NCBI GenBank assembly: GCA_910584835.1
Contig: CAJUEG010000016.1
Span: 1 to 40,698, forward strand
Reading direction: 5' to 3'
From: an uncultured Oscillospiraceae bacterium
Lineage (GTDB): Bacteria; Bacillota; Clostridia; Oscillospirales; Oscillospiraceae
DNA: 40,698 bases
Shown in pieces: positions 14,911 through 23,007 of the stretch. The notes beneath the pieces were generated by a model that saw nothing but the letters and a program-made list of their open reading frames with translations, was not told the origin of the DNA and ran no database searches. The stretch's first letter is position 1. The number at the start of each line of letters is the position of its first letter. The translations under genes and the position numbers were made by a program.

Positions 14911-15368
14911 TTCGTCTCCTCCTTGCATTTGCGCCCCGCCTGTCCGCAGCGGCTTGGGCGCTCTCCCATTCACGCCTCGCCCGTTCGCGATGCGTTCCAA
15001 GTTCTCCGACTGCGCAAATTGTCCTGCGCCGCCTCTGCGGCTCCGGCCAATTCGCTTCGCTTCGAACTTAGCCCGCTGCTCACGACGGCTCGGACGCTCT
15101 CCCATTCACGCTCCGCAGTCAGCTGACCGCTCGGTTGCTTTCGCTCCGCCTCGGGCTGGTCTCCGGGCCGCTTCGCGCCCCTGCGCTCACCCTCGCTCCG
15201 CTCCAAGCTCCCTCGCAGCCGCCTGCTCTGCGCTCTCCCATTCACGCTCCGCAGTCAGCTGACCGCTCGGTTGCTTTCGCTCCGCCTCGGGCTGGTCTCC
15301 GGGCCGCTTCGCGCCCCTGCGCTCGCCCTCGCTCCGCTCCAAGCTCCCTCGCAGCCGCCTGCTCCGCG
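14911..15368 (-). repeat. Tandem 136-bp repeat units between sheath and tube genes
   Basis: Units 15095-15230 and 15231-15366 are about 98% identical, and a more diverged partial unit fills about 14930-15094. Read with transcription they start right at the sheath stop (TAGCGCGGAGCAGGCGGC), contain GGGAGCTTGGAGCGGAGCGA, and end GCGGAGCGTGAATGGGAGAG. No gene is supported inside. Confidence 0.85.
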
Positions 15369-16403
15369 CTATACGGTAATATGCGCGGACAGCCACACCT
15401 GATTGAGGCCGTGGGCCACCGTAAAGGCGAACTCCACCAGACACACGGTGGGGTCGCTGTCCAGCGCCGATACCGTCACGTCCTCATATCCGTCGATGGT
15501 CTGCCGGCTCACCCGCTTCTCCAGCTCCATCATCACCAGCGAGCGGATGGCCCCCCGGCTCTGGGGGGTGTTTTTGGCCCGGCTGAACTTGGCGCGCAGG
15601 GCCCTGCGGATGCCGGGGATCACCTCGTCCACCACCAGAATGGTGGTCAGCTCCCGCCACGTGGCGTCCACCGCCCCGCCGGTCTTGGTGCGGGTGGTGA
15701 CGCCGCGCACCACATAGCACGCCCCCGCCAGCGTCTCCAGCGGCGTCACGCCGCCCTGCACCAGCAGGTTCACCTCTCCGTCGTCGTAATTGTGCTCCAG
15801 CTCCCCCAGCCCGTAGAGCTGCGCGCCCCCCAGGGGCAGAGCCGGGTCGGTGTTCCCCGCAATGGCCCCGGCCACAGCGGCGGCGCACAGCGCGCCGCCG
15901 TCGCTGTCCCCCTTGCCGGGGGCTGTCAGCACCACCCGCTCGCAGTTGAGCCCCGCGGCGCGCTGGATAAGCTGCTCCACACTCTCCCCGGCCGCGCCGC
16001 CCACCACGGCAATGCGCTCCCGCCGGGCGTCGGAGCACTCCAGCACCGCGGTTTTCAGCGCCTGCTGCACCGCCAGCTCGGTGCTGTCGCACACCACCAC
16101 GCTCACGTCCTCCAGCGCCGCCATCACGGCGAAGGCTTCGCCATAGTCCTCTCCGGCGGGAATGCCGTACACCGCCCCCGCGCCGTTGCGGATGGCCGCC
16201 TGAGCCATCCGGCTCAGGGCGCAGTCCCCCACGTCCGCCGCCGCCCGGCTGTAGCTGGTCCACTGGTAGCTTTTCTCCAGCCCGGTCCCGTCCGCTGCGG
16301 CCACCACCGCCACGCTGCCGCCGCCAGCGGCGGCGGCGGTGAGGCTGGACGCCTCATAGGAGGAATAAACCCCCGGTCTCTCGTGTTTTGTCGCCATGCT
16401 CAT
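15369..16403 (-). CDS. Phage tail sheath protein, XkdK-like
   Basis: A 344-residue contractile sheath subunit. It starts MSMATKHERPGVYSSYEA (the RPGVY start is typical), has repeated Rossmann-like segments (VAVVAAADG, ERIAVVGGAAGESVEQ, RVVLTAPG) and the conserved C-terminal part (GNTDPALPLGGAQLYGL, DGEVNLLVQGGVTPLE, TTRTKTGG, ILVVDEVIPGIRRALRAKF). The family is usually 350-480 residues, so this is a compact member. The start overlaps the previous stop as ATGA. Its presence defines the particle as contractile. Confidence 0.93.
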   Translation of the reverse strand: MSMATKHERPGVYSSYEASSLTAAAAGGGSVAVVAAADGTGLEKSYQWTSYSRAAADVGDCALSRMAQAAIRNGAGAVYGIPAGEDYGEAFAVMAALEDVSVVVCDSTELAVQQALKTAVLECSDARRERIAVVGGAAGESVEQLIQRAAGLNCERVVLTAPGKGDSDGGALCAAAVAGAIAGNTDPALPLGGAQLYGLGELEHNYDDGEVNLLVQGGVTPLETLAGACYVVRGVTTRTKTGGAVDATWRELTTILVVDEVIPGIRRALRAKFSRAKNTPQSRGAIRSLVMMELEKRVSRQTIDGYEDVTVSALDSDPTVCLVEFAFTVAHGLNQVWLSAHITV

Positions 16404-16903
16404 TCCATTCTCCCCTTCACTTCAAAGTCGGTAAACGCCCCGGCCTCCTCATCCGCCCGGGCGGCGAGCCATGCCCCGCACCGGCAGGCAACCTGCTGCC
16501 GGTACAATCCGTCCCTTTCCAGGAATTCCACCCCGCCCGTCCGGACCTCCAGCGCGGCCAGCCCCGCCGCCCCCTGGCATACCAGGGTTTCCACCGCGGT
16601 TTCCGCCGCCCGCTGGCAGGCGTCCGCGCCTCCGTCCCGGGGCGCGAAAATGTCCAGCGACAGCGTCAGCTCGGCCTCCCGGCCATAGACCTCCCGCTCT
16701 TTCCCGGTCTTCGGGTCCCTCTCCACCCCCAGGTAGTTCTGGAATCCGCCGCAGGCGCATACCACCTGGCTGACGGCCACCGCCGCCACAGCCTCCCGCC
16801 ACCGGGCGGCCCGGGAGCTGTCCATGGCGGTAACCGCGTTGAGCCCGCTGCGCTGCAGCTGCCGGGCCACCGCGTCCCTCCAGGCGTTCAGCGCCCCGCT
16901 CAC
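16400..16903 (-). CDS. Tail completion/terminator protein, XkdJ position
   Basis: A 167-residue protein between the head-closure-like gene and the sheath, where PBSX has xkdJ. The sequence SGALNAWRDAVARQLQRSG, then ELTLSLDIFAP in the middle, resembles tail terminator proteins that cap the finished tail. I chose the GTG at 16903, which overlaps the previous stop (GTGA); the longer frame upstream overlaps the neighbour. Assignment is by position and fold pattern. Confidence 0.65.
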   Translation of the reverse strand: MSGALNAWRDAVARQLQRSGLNAVTAMDSSRAARWREAVAAVAVSQVVCACGGFQNYLGVERDPKTGKEREVYGREAELTLSLDIFAPRDGGADACQRAAETAVETLVCQGAAGLAALEVRTGGVEFLERDGLYRQQVACRCGAWLAARADEEAGAFTDFEVKGRME

Positions 16904-17235
16904 GGCGCGTTCTCCCCGCAGGGCTGCAGGGCAAGCCACAGGTGGGTAACCTGCCCGCCGACCCAGATGGGCCGCACGGTCATCACCTCATAGCGGCCGC
17001 CGCCCCACTCCAGCCATCCCCCCGGCCCAATCCGGTCCAGGGGCAGCCCCGGCTCGGCCAGCCCCAGGAAGCGGTCCTGGCAGAAGCTGCCCAGCGCCCC
17101 GGCGGTATACTGCCAGTCCGCCTTTGTCATAGGCTGGACGATGGCCATGCCCCGGCCCGCCTCCGCGCCGTCCTCCTTCCGGCACACCATCTCCTGCCCA
17201 TAGGTCCTGATGACCCACTCAAACGCCTCAATCAA
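16900..17235 (-). CDS. Head-closure/connector protein, XkdI position
   Basis: A 111-residue protein starting LIEAFEWVIRTYGQEMV, with a beta-rich second half (GPGGWLEWGGGRYEVMTVRPI). Its place and size fit a stopper or minor head protein between connector and tail terminator. The start is TTG at 17235, overlapping the TGA of the previous gene and preceded by GGTGGAAGG. The function is inferred from position. Confidence 0.62.
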   Translation of the reverse strand: MIEAFEWVIRTYGQEMVCRKEDGAEAGRGMAIVQPMTKADWQYTAGALGSFCQDRFLGLAEPGLPLDRIGPGGWLEWGGGRYEVMTVRPIWVGGQVTHLWLALQPCGENAP

Positions 17236-17582
17236 CCTTCCACCCCCCGAAACACAAACCCCTCGTCCCTGAGGTAGGGCTCCATGAGCGCAAAGGCCCG
17301 CTGGGACAGCTTCCCGCCATCCCAGCCCTCCTCCCGCCGCACAGAGATGTCCCCCGCCGACAGGGAGGTAATGCCCTCCAGCCCCCGGCTCCCCCGCAGC
17401 CAGTCCATGGCCAGCCACGCCGCCGCCAGGGGAAAGTCCCCCCGGCAGTCCTCCGCCGTCAGACCGTCTTTCAGCCGCCGGTTCAGTGCGCGGCACGCCG
17501 CGAAGCAGAGGGTGCGCAGCAGTTCCTCGTCCTGTCCCGCGCCCCCCAGGGCCTGGACCAGCTCCAAAACCTGTTCCGTCAT
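17232..17582 (-). CDS. Head-tail connector protein, XkdH position
   Basis: A 116-residue helical protein (MTEQVLELVQAL, CFAACRALNRRLKDG, PLAAAWLAMDWLRG, ISVRREEG) of the gp6-like adaptor type that joins the portal to the tail. It lies 12 nt after the protease-like gene and overlaps the next one. Family assignment rests on helical pattern, length and context. Confidence 0.68.
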   Translation of the reverse strand: MTEQVLELVQALGGAGQDEELLRTLCFAACRALNRRLKDGLTAEDCRGDFPLAAAWLAMDWLRGSRGLEGITSLSAGDISVRREEGWDGGKLSQRAFALMEPYLRDEGFVFRGVEG

Positions 17583-17594
17583 GCCGCCGCCCTC

Positions 17595-18464
17595 CTAAAT
17601 GAGGAAGGACTCGTCGGCATCCTCGGCCGGCGCGGCCTGTTGGGCGTAGCTCAGCTGCACCCCCGGGACCAGCAGCCTGTCCGCCCTGCCCCGGTACACC
17701 TTGATCAGTCCCAGCAGCTCCTCCTCGTCCAGCTTGCCCGCCACCTTTTCCACCAGGGCGCGGCCCGCCCCCGGCTCAGCGATGCCCGCCAGCCGCACCA
17801 GCTCGGCACGCAGGCTTTTGAGGTACTTCCGCCCCAGCCTTGCCTCGTCCTCCAGCCGCCGCCCGGCGCTCTTGATGACCCCCGCCCGGCGCTGGGCGGG
17901 GACGGCCACAAAGGACCACTCATATACGTCGGACGCACCGGTGAGCACCCCGTGGCACACCTGCCCGCCGTACTCCTCCCCCTTCTCGTGGGGGCACTGG
18001 TCCAGCGGCTGGCCGCAGATGCCGCACAGCACCCTGTCCACCGCGCATCCCACGCTGACCTCCCGCTTGATCCCCCCGTCGATCTCGGCGATCAGCGCGG
18101 CGTTTTCCTGGGTCCGCATCATGTACGCCCACCCCTTGAGGTAGCGGCAGGGCCGCCCGTCGGACGTGAGCGTCCCGTCCCCGCCCACCACCTGGGTGCG
18201 GTAGATGCGCGCCGTCTGTCCCCGTGCGGACCACTGGTGGTCGAACACCCCGGACACCCCCACAAACATGGGGGCCAGCTGGTCCAGCGTGGCGTCGTCA
18301 AACCGTTCGAAGTCCCGGTCCACGTCGTTGTCGCACAGCCGCAGGGCAAAGGTGTAGACCTCGTCCGCGCCCAGCTCCCGCCGGCTCAGGGCGTTGATGA
18401 GGGCCAGCTCCTCCCCGTCCGGCGTGCCGATGCCCTTCACCGCCGCGTCTTTACAAATCTCCAT
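17595..18464 (-). CDS. Phage prohead protease/XkdF-like protein
   Basis: A 289-residue protein after the portal gene, at the XkdF position. The N-terminal 180 residues look like a capsid maturation protease: GVFDHQWSARGQTARIY (candidate histidine), GIKREVSVGCAVD (candidate serine) and VYEWSFVAVPAQRRAGV, the last segment being typical of HK97-like proteases. A CGIC..CPHEKG cluster could bind zinc. The C-terminal 90 residues are helical and may act as scaffold. I chose ATG 18464, 8 nt after AGGAGGG, inside the end of the portal gene. Active-site residues are proposed, not proven. Confidence 0.75.
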   Translation of the reverse strand: MEICKDAAVKGIGTPDGEELALINALSRRELGADEVYTFALRLCDNDVDRDFERFDDATLDQLAPMFVGVSGVFDHQWSARGQTARIYRTQVVGGDGTLTSDGRPCRYLKGWAYMMRTQENAALIAEIDGGIKREVSVGCAVDRVLCGICGQPLDQCPHEKGEEYGGQVCHGVLTGASDVYEWSFVAVPAQRRAGVIKSAGRRLEDEARLGRKYLKSLRAELVRLAGIAEPGAGRALVEKVAGKLDEEELLGLIKVYRGRADRLLVPGVQLSYAQQAAPAEDADESFLI

Positions 18465-19602
18465 CCCGTTTTCCCTCCTCAATGGCCCGTGCCTGGGCCC
18501 GGTACAGCGCCGCCCTGGCCTCCGACTCCTCGTCCTGGAGGTTCACGTCCAGCCAGTCCACGCTCACCCAGTCGTCGTATCCCTTCAGCCGCAGCCACAG
18601 CTCGCAGATGCGCTCCACCACCGGCTCCAGGCTGCGCCGGATGGCGGAGATCTCGCTGGTGAGTATGTCCGCCTGCTGGGAGCTCATCCGCTCGGTGGAC
18701 GACCAGCTCAGCCCCAGCAGGAAGGGGGGTATGCCCGTCCTGGCCACCAGCTGTTCCAGGATCTGCCGCACCGGGACCTCCGAATCCAGCACCTGGTTGT
18801 CCGCCCCGATGGCACGTATGTCCACGTCCCCGGCGCACACGAAATCCCGGACGGTTCCGTCCCTTCCCGCCTGCATGGCGGCGCTCCACTCCCTGGCCAC
18901 CTGGGCGCACCGCTCCTGGGCGGCCGTCCCGTCTTCGCCCCTGCACACCACGGCAAAGCGCACATTGCCCGTCCGCTCCCAGTTTTTGCCCACGGCCTGG
19001 AAGATTTTCACCAGGATCTCCGCCAAAAACGGCATGGAGCGCAGCATGGAAACACCGTAGGGCGCCCCGGTCTCGGGCTGGTAGGGGGTAAACAGCAGCA
19101 GCTCCTGGCGCGGCAGCGCCCGCACCGTCCCGCCGTCCCGCAGGCACAGCGCGAAGTCCAGCGGGCTGTCCCCCTCCTTGATTTCCACCCGGTCCACATC
19201 GCCGCACAGTACGGCGGCGATGTCCCGTCCGTCCGCGGCGGGGACGATCTCGCCCACCGCCCGGCCGCACACAAACATGGAGTCCAGGTATTGGTCCAGG
19301 AACGCCTGAATGCCCCGCTGTCCCCGTCCCACGCTCACCGTGCGCAAAAACCGCTCCAGCCCTTGCTGGGCCCTCTCATCCCGGCAGCTGACGCGAACCC
19401 CGCCGCACAGCCGCACCAGCTTGGCGACGGCGGCGTCCACCACGGGCACCGCCTCCCGGACGGCCCGGTACAGCGCCGTCTCCCCGCCGCCCAGGGGCAC
19501 ATATCCGTCCAGCTGGACGAAGGGATGCCGGCCCGCGTCCCGGAGCTGGGCGGCGGCCGCCGCCGTCCCCCGCCCCTTCTTTTTCTCCGCCTGCCGCCTC
19601 AT
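18451..19602 (-). CDS. Phage portal protein, XkdE-like
   Basis: A 383-residue portal subunit, shorter than the usual 400-500. Conserved parts are AVPVVDAAVAKLVRL, FLDQYLDSMFVCGRAVGEIV, GVSMLRSMPFLAEIL, GIPPFLLGLSWSSTERMSSQQADIL and the VVERICELWLRLKGY stem helix. It forms the ring through which DNA enters the capsid. The start overlaps the capsid stop (TGATG). In standard phages and PBSX the portal precedes the capsid; here it follows it. Confidence 0.88.
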   Translation of the reverse strand: MRRQAEKKKGRGTAAAAAQLRDAGRHPFVQLDGYVPLGGGETALYRAVREAVPVVDAAVAKLVRLCGGVRVSCRDERAQQGLERFLRTVSVGRGQRGIQAFLDQYLDSMFVCGRAVGEIVPAADGRDIAAVLCGDVDRVEIKEGDSPLDFALCLRDGGTVRALPRQELLLFTPYQPETGAPYGVSMLRSMPFLAEILVKIFQAVGKNWERTGNVRFAVVCRGEDGTAAQERCAQVAREWSAAMQAGRDGTVRDFVCAGDVDIRAIGADNQVLDSEVPVRQILEQLVARTGIPPFLLGLSWSSTERMSSQQADILTSEISAIRRSLEPVVERICELWLRLKGYDDWVSVDWLDVNLQDEESEARAALYRAQARAIEEGKRDGDL

Positions 19603-20612
19603 CAGACGGTGAGCACCCGGCTGGCGTCCTCAAAGATCTTCGCGTAACCGGAGATGGTGGTGATGGCGGCCCGCTCCAGCTGCCGGTCGATGAGCTTGTC
19701 GTACTCCACCATCACATCGCCCGCCTTGACCATCTCTAGGGCGTAATTTTTGTCCAGGCCGATGATCTTCCCCTTTGGCACGGCAGAGGTGCGCAGCACC
19801 TTGGCCCCCAGGGGGGTGATGAGCTTGCCGGTGCCGTGGAAATCCAGCCCGGCGGCAGCGTCCTGCATCTGCTGCATCCCCAGCAGCAGCGGCATGGTGT
19901 CGGCGCCCGCCAGCAGGGTGTTGAGCTGATAGGGCTCGAAGCTGTTCCAGAACGCCAGCAGGTCCTTGTAGGCCAGCGTGCCCGCCGTCTCCACGGCGCT
20001 GACCTGGGCGGCGTTGCCGTTGCCGTCGCCGTTGACGATGACGCCGATGGCGTCCTCCAGGTGCATCCGCCCGATCTGCGCGCCGATCTGGCGCAGGGTG
20101 ACGGAGAACAGGTCCAGCTTCTGGAAGCGGATGGCCTCGTAGGAGGCCACCAGCATCCGCCCCCGCTTGTGGAGCTTGACCAGGCTGTCCCGGGTGCGCA
20201 CGGTGGTCTGGGGGATGGCCGCCCCCTCGGCCACCTGCTTGAGCTGCTTCTCATCCTCGGGCGCGGAGGTGATGGAGCGGTAGTCCATCCCCTCGATGAG
20301 GGTCTCGGTGGCGGTAATGTCGGGGAGGATGTTGGTCTCCTCCATGCCCACCTTCACAGCCCGGGCAATGTATTCGGGGAAGAGCACCGCCGACTGGGAC
20401 GTGGAGAAGAACTTGTCCACCAGGTCGGACCCGGGCCCCTTCACCCGGATGTCGAAGCGCTTGAGCTGCCGCTGATAGGCGTCCAGCCCCTCCAGGGCGG
20501 TACCTCGGTACTGCTCGCTGGGGTCCAGCTTCTCCAGCACCTGGGTAAAGGACTTGCCCGCCTCGTGGTACATACCCTTTTCCAGCTTCACGTTGTCGAA
20601 TCTCTGCGCCAT
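19602..20612 (-). CDS. Major capsid protein, XkdG-like HK97 fold
   Basis: A 336-residue head protein. It contains LVDKFFSTSQSAVLFPEYI, AAIPQTTVRTRDSLVKLHKRG, LVASYEAIRFQKLDLFSV, MHLEDAIGVIVNGDG and a C-terminal ALEMVKAGDVMVEYDKLIDR, a pattern typical of PBSX/HK97-type capsid proteins. I prefer ATG 20612, 7 nt after GGGAGG, although ATG 20618 is also possible. It comes before the portal gene, an unusual order. Confidence 0.88.
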   Translation of the reverse strand: MAQRFDNVKLEKGMYHEAGKSFTQVLEKLDPSEQYRGTALEGLDAYQRQLKRFDIRVKGPGSDLVDKFFSTSQSAVLFPEYIARAVKVGMEETNILPDITATETLIEGMDYRSITSAPEDEKQLKQVAEGAAIPQTTVRTRDSLVKLHKRGRMLVASYEAIRFQKLDLFSVTLRQIGAQIGRMHLEDAIGVIVNGDGNGNAAQVSAVETAGTLAYKDLLAFWNSFEPYQLNTLLAGADTMPLLLGMQQMQDAAAGLDFHGTGKLITPLGAKVLRTSAVPKGKIIGLDKNYALEMVKAGDVMVEYDKLIDRQLERAAITTISGYAKIFEDASRVLTV

Positions 20613-20631
20613 ACCCATTCCTCCCTTTTCT

Positions 20632-20982
20632 TTACAGCTTGATGACGGCGTTTTTATTCTCGGCATCCACCGTCAGCACCAGCCACTTCACCCCGCCCGT
20701 GCCGGCCGTCTTGACGCCGCCCTTGCCGTCGCAGACCAGGCTCTGCCAGCCCACCCCAGGGGCGGAGGTGCCCGAACAGCACACCTTGGCCGCGCCGCCC
20801 ATCTGGACGGCCACCGCGCCGCCCCGCGCGCTGCCCAGCGCCACCCCGCACAGCTCGTCGCCATCCTCGCCCGGCCCCACGGTGCCGCTCTTGACAAGCG
20901 TAACCGTCATGCCGGGGTGGATTTCGCCCTCCGCCCGGAAGGTGGCGGCCGTCTGCCCGATTCCCTCAAAACAGATCTCCAT
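20632..20982 (-). CDS. Small head decoration-like protein
   Basis: A 116-residue beta-rich protein just upstream of the capsid gene (EIHPGMTVTLVKSGTVGP, DELCGVALGSARGGAVAVQ, VDAENKNAVIKL). Length, position next to the capsid gene and the turn-rich beta pattern fit capsid decoration proteins. The ATG is preceded by AGAGGAG. Function is inferred. Confidence 0.62.
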   Translation of the reverse strand: MEICFEGIGQTAATFRAEGEIHPGMTVTLVKSGTVGPGEDGDELCGVALGSARGGAVAVQMGGAAKVCCSGTSAPGVGWQSLVCDGKGGVKTAGTGGVKWLVLTVDAENKNAVIKL

Positions 20983-21049
20983 GTTTCATTCTCCTCTCGT
21001 CCATGAAATCTCTATAGAAATCCCCTCTCGGGGCATTTCCCACGTCGTC

Positions 21050-21276
21050 GCAAAGTCCGCTCTGCTTCGTTTTCCGCCTGCGGCGAAAAACTGCGCTCGC
21101 TCCCTTGCTCCTCCTCTCCCCACAAAGCCAAAAGACGGCTTTGCGGGGGCCCCTTGGCAAAGTCCGCTCTGCTTCGTTTTCCGCCTGCGGCGAAAAACTG
21201 CGCTCGCTCCCTTGCTCCTCCTCTCCCCACAAAGCCAAAAGACGGCTTTGCGGGGGCCCCTTGGCAAAGTCCGCTC
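21050..21276 (-). repeat. Two tandem 107-bp repeat units behind terL
   Basis: Units 21050-21156 and 21157-21263 appear identical, with a partial third copy (21264-21276) that includes the terL stop codon. Each contains CTCCCCACAAAGCC and CGGCTTTGCGGGGGCCCC, shared with the repeat behind murC (1450-1493). The 290-nt gap from 20983 to 21274 holds nothing else recognisable. Confidence 0.88.
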
Positions 21277-22507
21277 AGAAGCTCGCCCGCTCCACGAACC
21301 GGGCGGCGCTGCCGCCCCCGCCGTCCAGCGCCATGACAAAGTAGCGGATGTCGTCCATGGCGTGGTCGAACTCCTTGCGCACCCTGTCCTCTCCGGCCTC
21401 TTCCCAGCGGTACAGCCCGAACTCCCGGGCCGCCGCCTCGCACCCCTCGCACACCACAATCCTGCCCGACTTCAGCGCCTGGGCGGTGCGCCGAATGCCC
21501 TCCAGCACCCGGTTGTCCGCCTTGCGCACCCGCCAGCCCTCCCGCCGCAGCGCCTCGATGAAGCTGGCCGCCGACGGGTCCACAATAACCGCTTCGATGC
21601 GGCGCCCTCCGGCCAGATTCCTCAGATCCTCCGCGTATTCCCCGTCGGTTTTCTGCCGTCCCCGCTCCCGGGCGTCGTAGTAAAACTCCCGCACTCTGTA
21701 CCATACCTGGTCCTTTTCCCCCCACAGGCCAAAGGAAGCCGGATTTCTGGTGCCGTAATCGCAGGAGATGCGCCACCGGGAAAAGGGCCCCTCCGGCGCC
21801 GGCGGCATGGCTCCGGCGTCGAAGAAGTCGTATACCAGCCCCTCCGCCGCCGTCCACTCCCCCAGCACATACCGCCGGTAGAACGCGCCCTGAAACATCC
21901 GCTCATACCGCTGCCGCACCTTGGGGGACAGCCCCGGGTTATCCTCCATGAAAAAGCGCAGGTACAGCGCCCGTTTCTCCTCCGCCCTGCAAATCCACTC
22001 CTTGTAAAACCAGTGCTCCGGCCCCGCCGGGTTGCAGGAGAACCAGAGCTTTCCCCCGGTCACGGAGCACCGGGCGGCGGCCTGCTCCACGAAGGAGCGG
22101 GGCATCAGCGCCGCCTCGTCCAGCAGCACGCCCGCCAGCGTCACCCCCTGGATGGAGGCATAGCTCCCCTCGTCCCCGCCGCCGTAGAGGTAAAACACGT
22201 TTTCCCGTCCTCCGCCCCGGAGGATCACCTCGCCGCGGCTGATTTTCTCCTCCCAGCGGAACCCCAGTCTCTCCAGCACGGGCCGGGCCTGTGCCAGCAG
22301 GTTCCGGCGCACCCCGTTGATGGACGCGGCGCACAGTCCGAACCGCTGCCTCTGGAACCGGGTCATGGCCCACAGGAAGAAGGACAGACTCAGCGCGAAC
22401 GTCTTTCCCGACCGCACCGCCCCGTCGCAGATCACGGCGTCGAACCCGTCCTGTCTCCACCAGTCCAGCACCTGCCGCTGCTTTGGGGAAAATTCCAGCC
22501 TTTTCAC
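21275..22507 (-). CDS. Terminase large subunit, PBSX XtmB family
   Basis: A 410-residue DNA-packaging motor. Walker A is GAVRSGKT (29-36) and Walker B GVLLDE (127-132). The C-terminal nuclease part shows SCDYGTRNPASFGLW and VIVDPSAASFIEAL with candidate metal-binding aspartates. Length and order match PBSX-type large terminases. The GTG start overlaps the terS stop. An intact motor is the strongest sign that the particle could still package DNA. Confidence 0.93.
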   Translation of the reverse strand: MKRLEFSPKQRQVLDWWRQDGFDAVICDGAVRSGKTFALSLSFFLWAMTRFQRQRFGLCAASINGVRRNLLAQARPVLERLGFRWEEKISRGEVILRGGGRENVFYLYGGGDEGSYASIQGVTLAGVLLDEAALMPRSFVEQAAARCSVTGGKLWFSCNPAGPEHWFYKEWICRAEEKRALYLRFFMEDNPGLSPKVRQRYERMFQGAFYRRYVLGEWTAAEGLVYDFFDAGAMPPAPEGPFSRWRISCDYGTRNPASFGLWGEKDQVWYRVREFYYDARERGRQKTDGEYAEDLRNLAGGRRIEAVIVDPSAASFIEALRREGWRVRKADNRVLEGIRRTAQALKSGRIVVCEGCEAAAREFGLYRWEEAGEDRVRKEFDHAMDDIRYFVMALDGGGGSAARFVERASF

Positions 22508-22824
22508 GTCCCCTCACCATCTCCGCTTCGGTACAGCCCGTCCAGAAAGTCCTCCAGCGCCCCGCCGTTCTCCTCGTCCAGCACCTCCCGCAGCATGGCC
22601 AGCACCCGCACCTTGTCCACGAACTTGGCCTCAAAGGTGCCGTTGACGTTGCGCCGCAGCTCCACCACGCCGGACAGGTCCAGCCCGTCCACCCCTTCCG
22701 CGTCCTCCCCGTTCAGAAAGGCCAGCTTGACCACGTCGTTGTTTTTCCACTTGGCCAGCCTGCGCAGCTCGTCCACCAGCTCCTGCCGGACCCTGCGCTC
22801 CTCGCTTTTTTTCCGCGTACCCAT
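22504..22824 (-). CDS. Terminase small subunit-like protein
   Basis: A 106-residue protein directly before terL. It has a basic N-terminus (MGTRKKSEERRVRQEL), a helical middle and the segment VNGTFEAKFVDKVRVLAMLREVL, typical of XtmA-type small terminases. The usual N-terminal helix-turn-helix is not obvious, so the DNA-recognition part may be reduced. The ATG follows AGGAGG by 6 nt. No sigma-A promoter is visible upstream. Confidence 0.72.
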   Translation of the reverse strand: MGTRKKSEERRVRQELVDELRRLAKWKNNDVVKLAFLNGEDAEGVDGLDLSGVVELRRNVNGTFEAKFVDKVRVLAMLREVLDEENGGALEDFLDGLYRSGDGEGT

Positions 22825-22883
22825 TCCCAGCCTCCTCGCCCCCCTCCGAAAGGCCCGCTTGGTTGCCCGTCCCGGTGCAAGGC

Positions 22884-22960
22884 ATAAAAAAATTCCGGAG
22901 CAAAATCTGCTCCGGAATCATAAAAAGCGGCGGGCATGCCGCACAGAAAGAGCTGCCCGC
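22884..22960 (-). terminator. Two tandem terminators behind rlmH
   Basis: On the minus strand, first GCGGGCA/TGCCCGC (22954-22960 with 22930-22936) followed by CGCTTTTT. Then comes ATTCCGGAGCA/TGCTCCGGAAT (22891-22919) followed by seven T's. They separate rlmH from the phage cassette. Confidence 0.85.
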
Positions 22961-23007
22961 CCCGTATGCAGCCCTCCCGCGGCGGGACGCATAGGGGTGC
23001 GGGGGGC

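Noticed and set aside
15135..16688. Plus-strand frame of 517 codons across the repeats and the sheath gene
   Set aside because: It starts in repeat DNA and runs opposite the sheath gene; no family features.
20966..21238. 90-codon frame bridging the terL repeats and the decoration gene start
   Set aside because: It consists of repeat sequence read in frame, with no ribosome site or conserved segment.
8900..22900. Attachment-site direct repeats at the cassette ends
   Set aside because: Both ends show AAAAATTC near a terminator stem (about 8907 and 22884), but the likeness is just the A-run and start of different hairpins.
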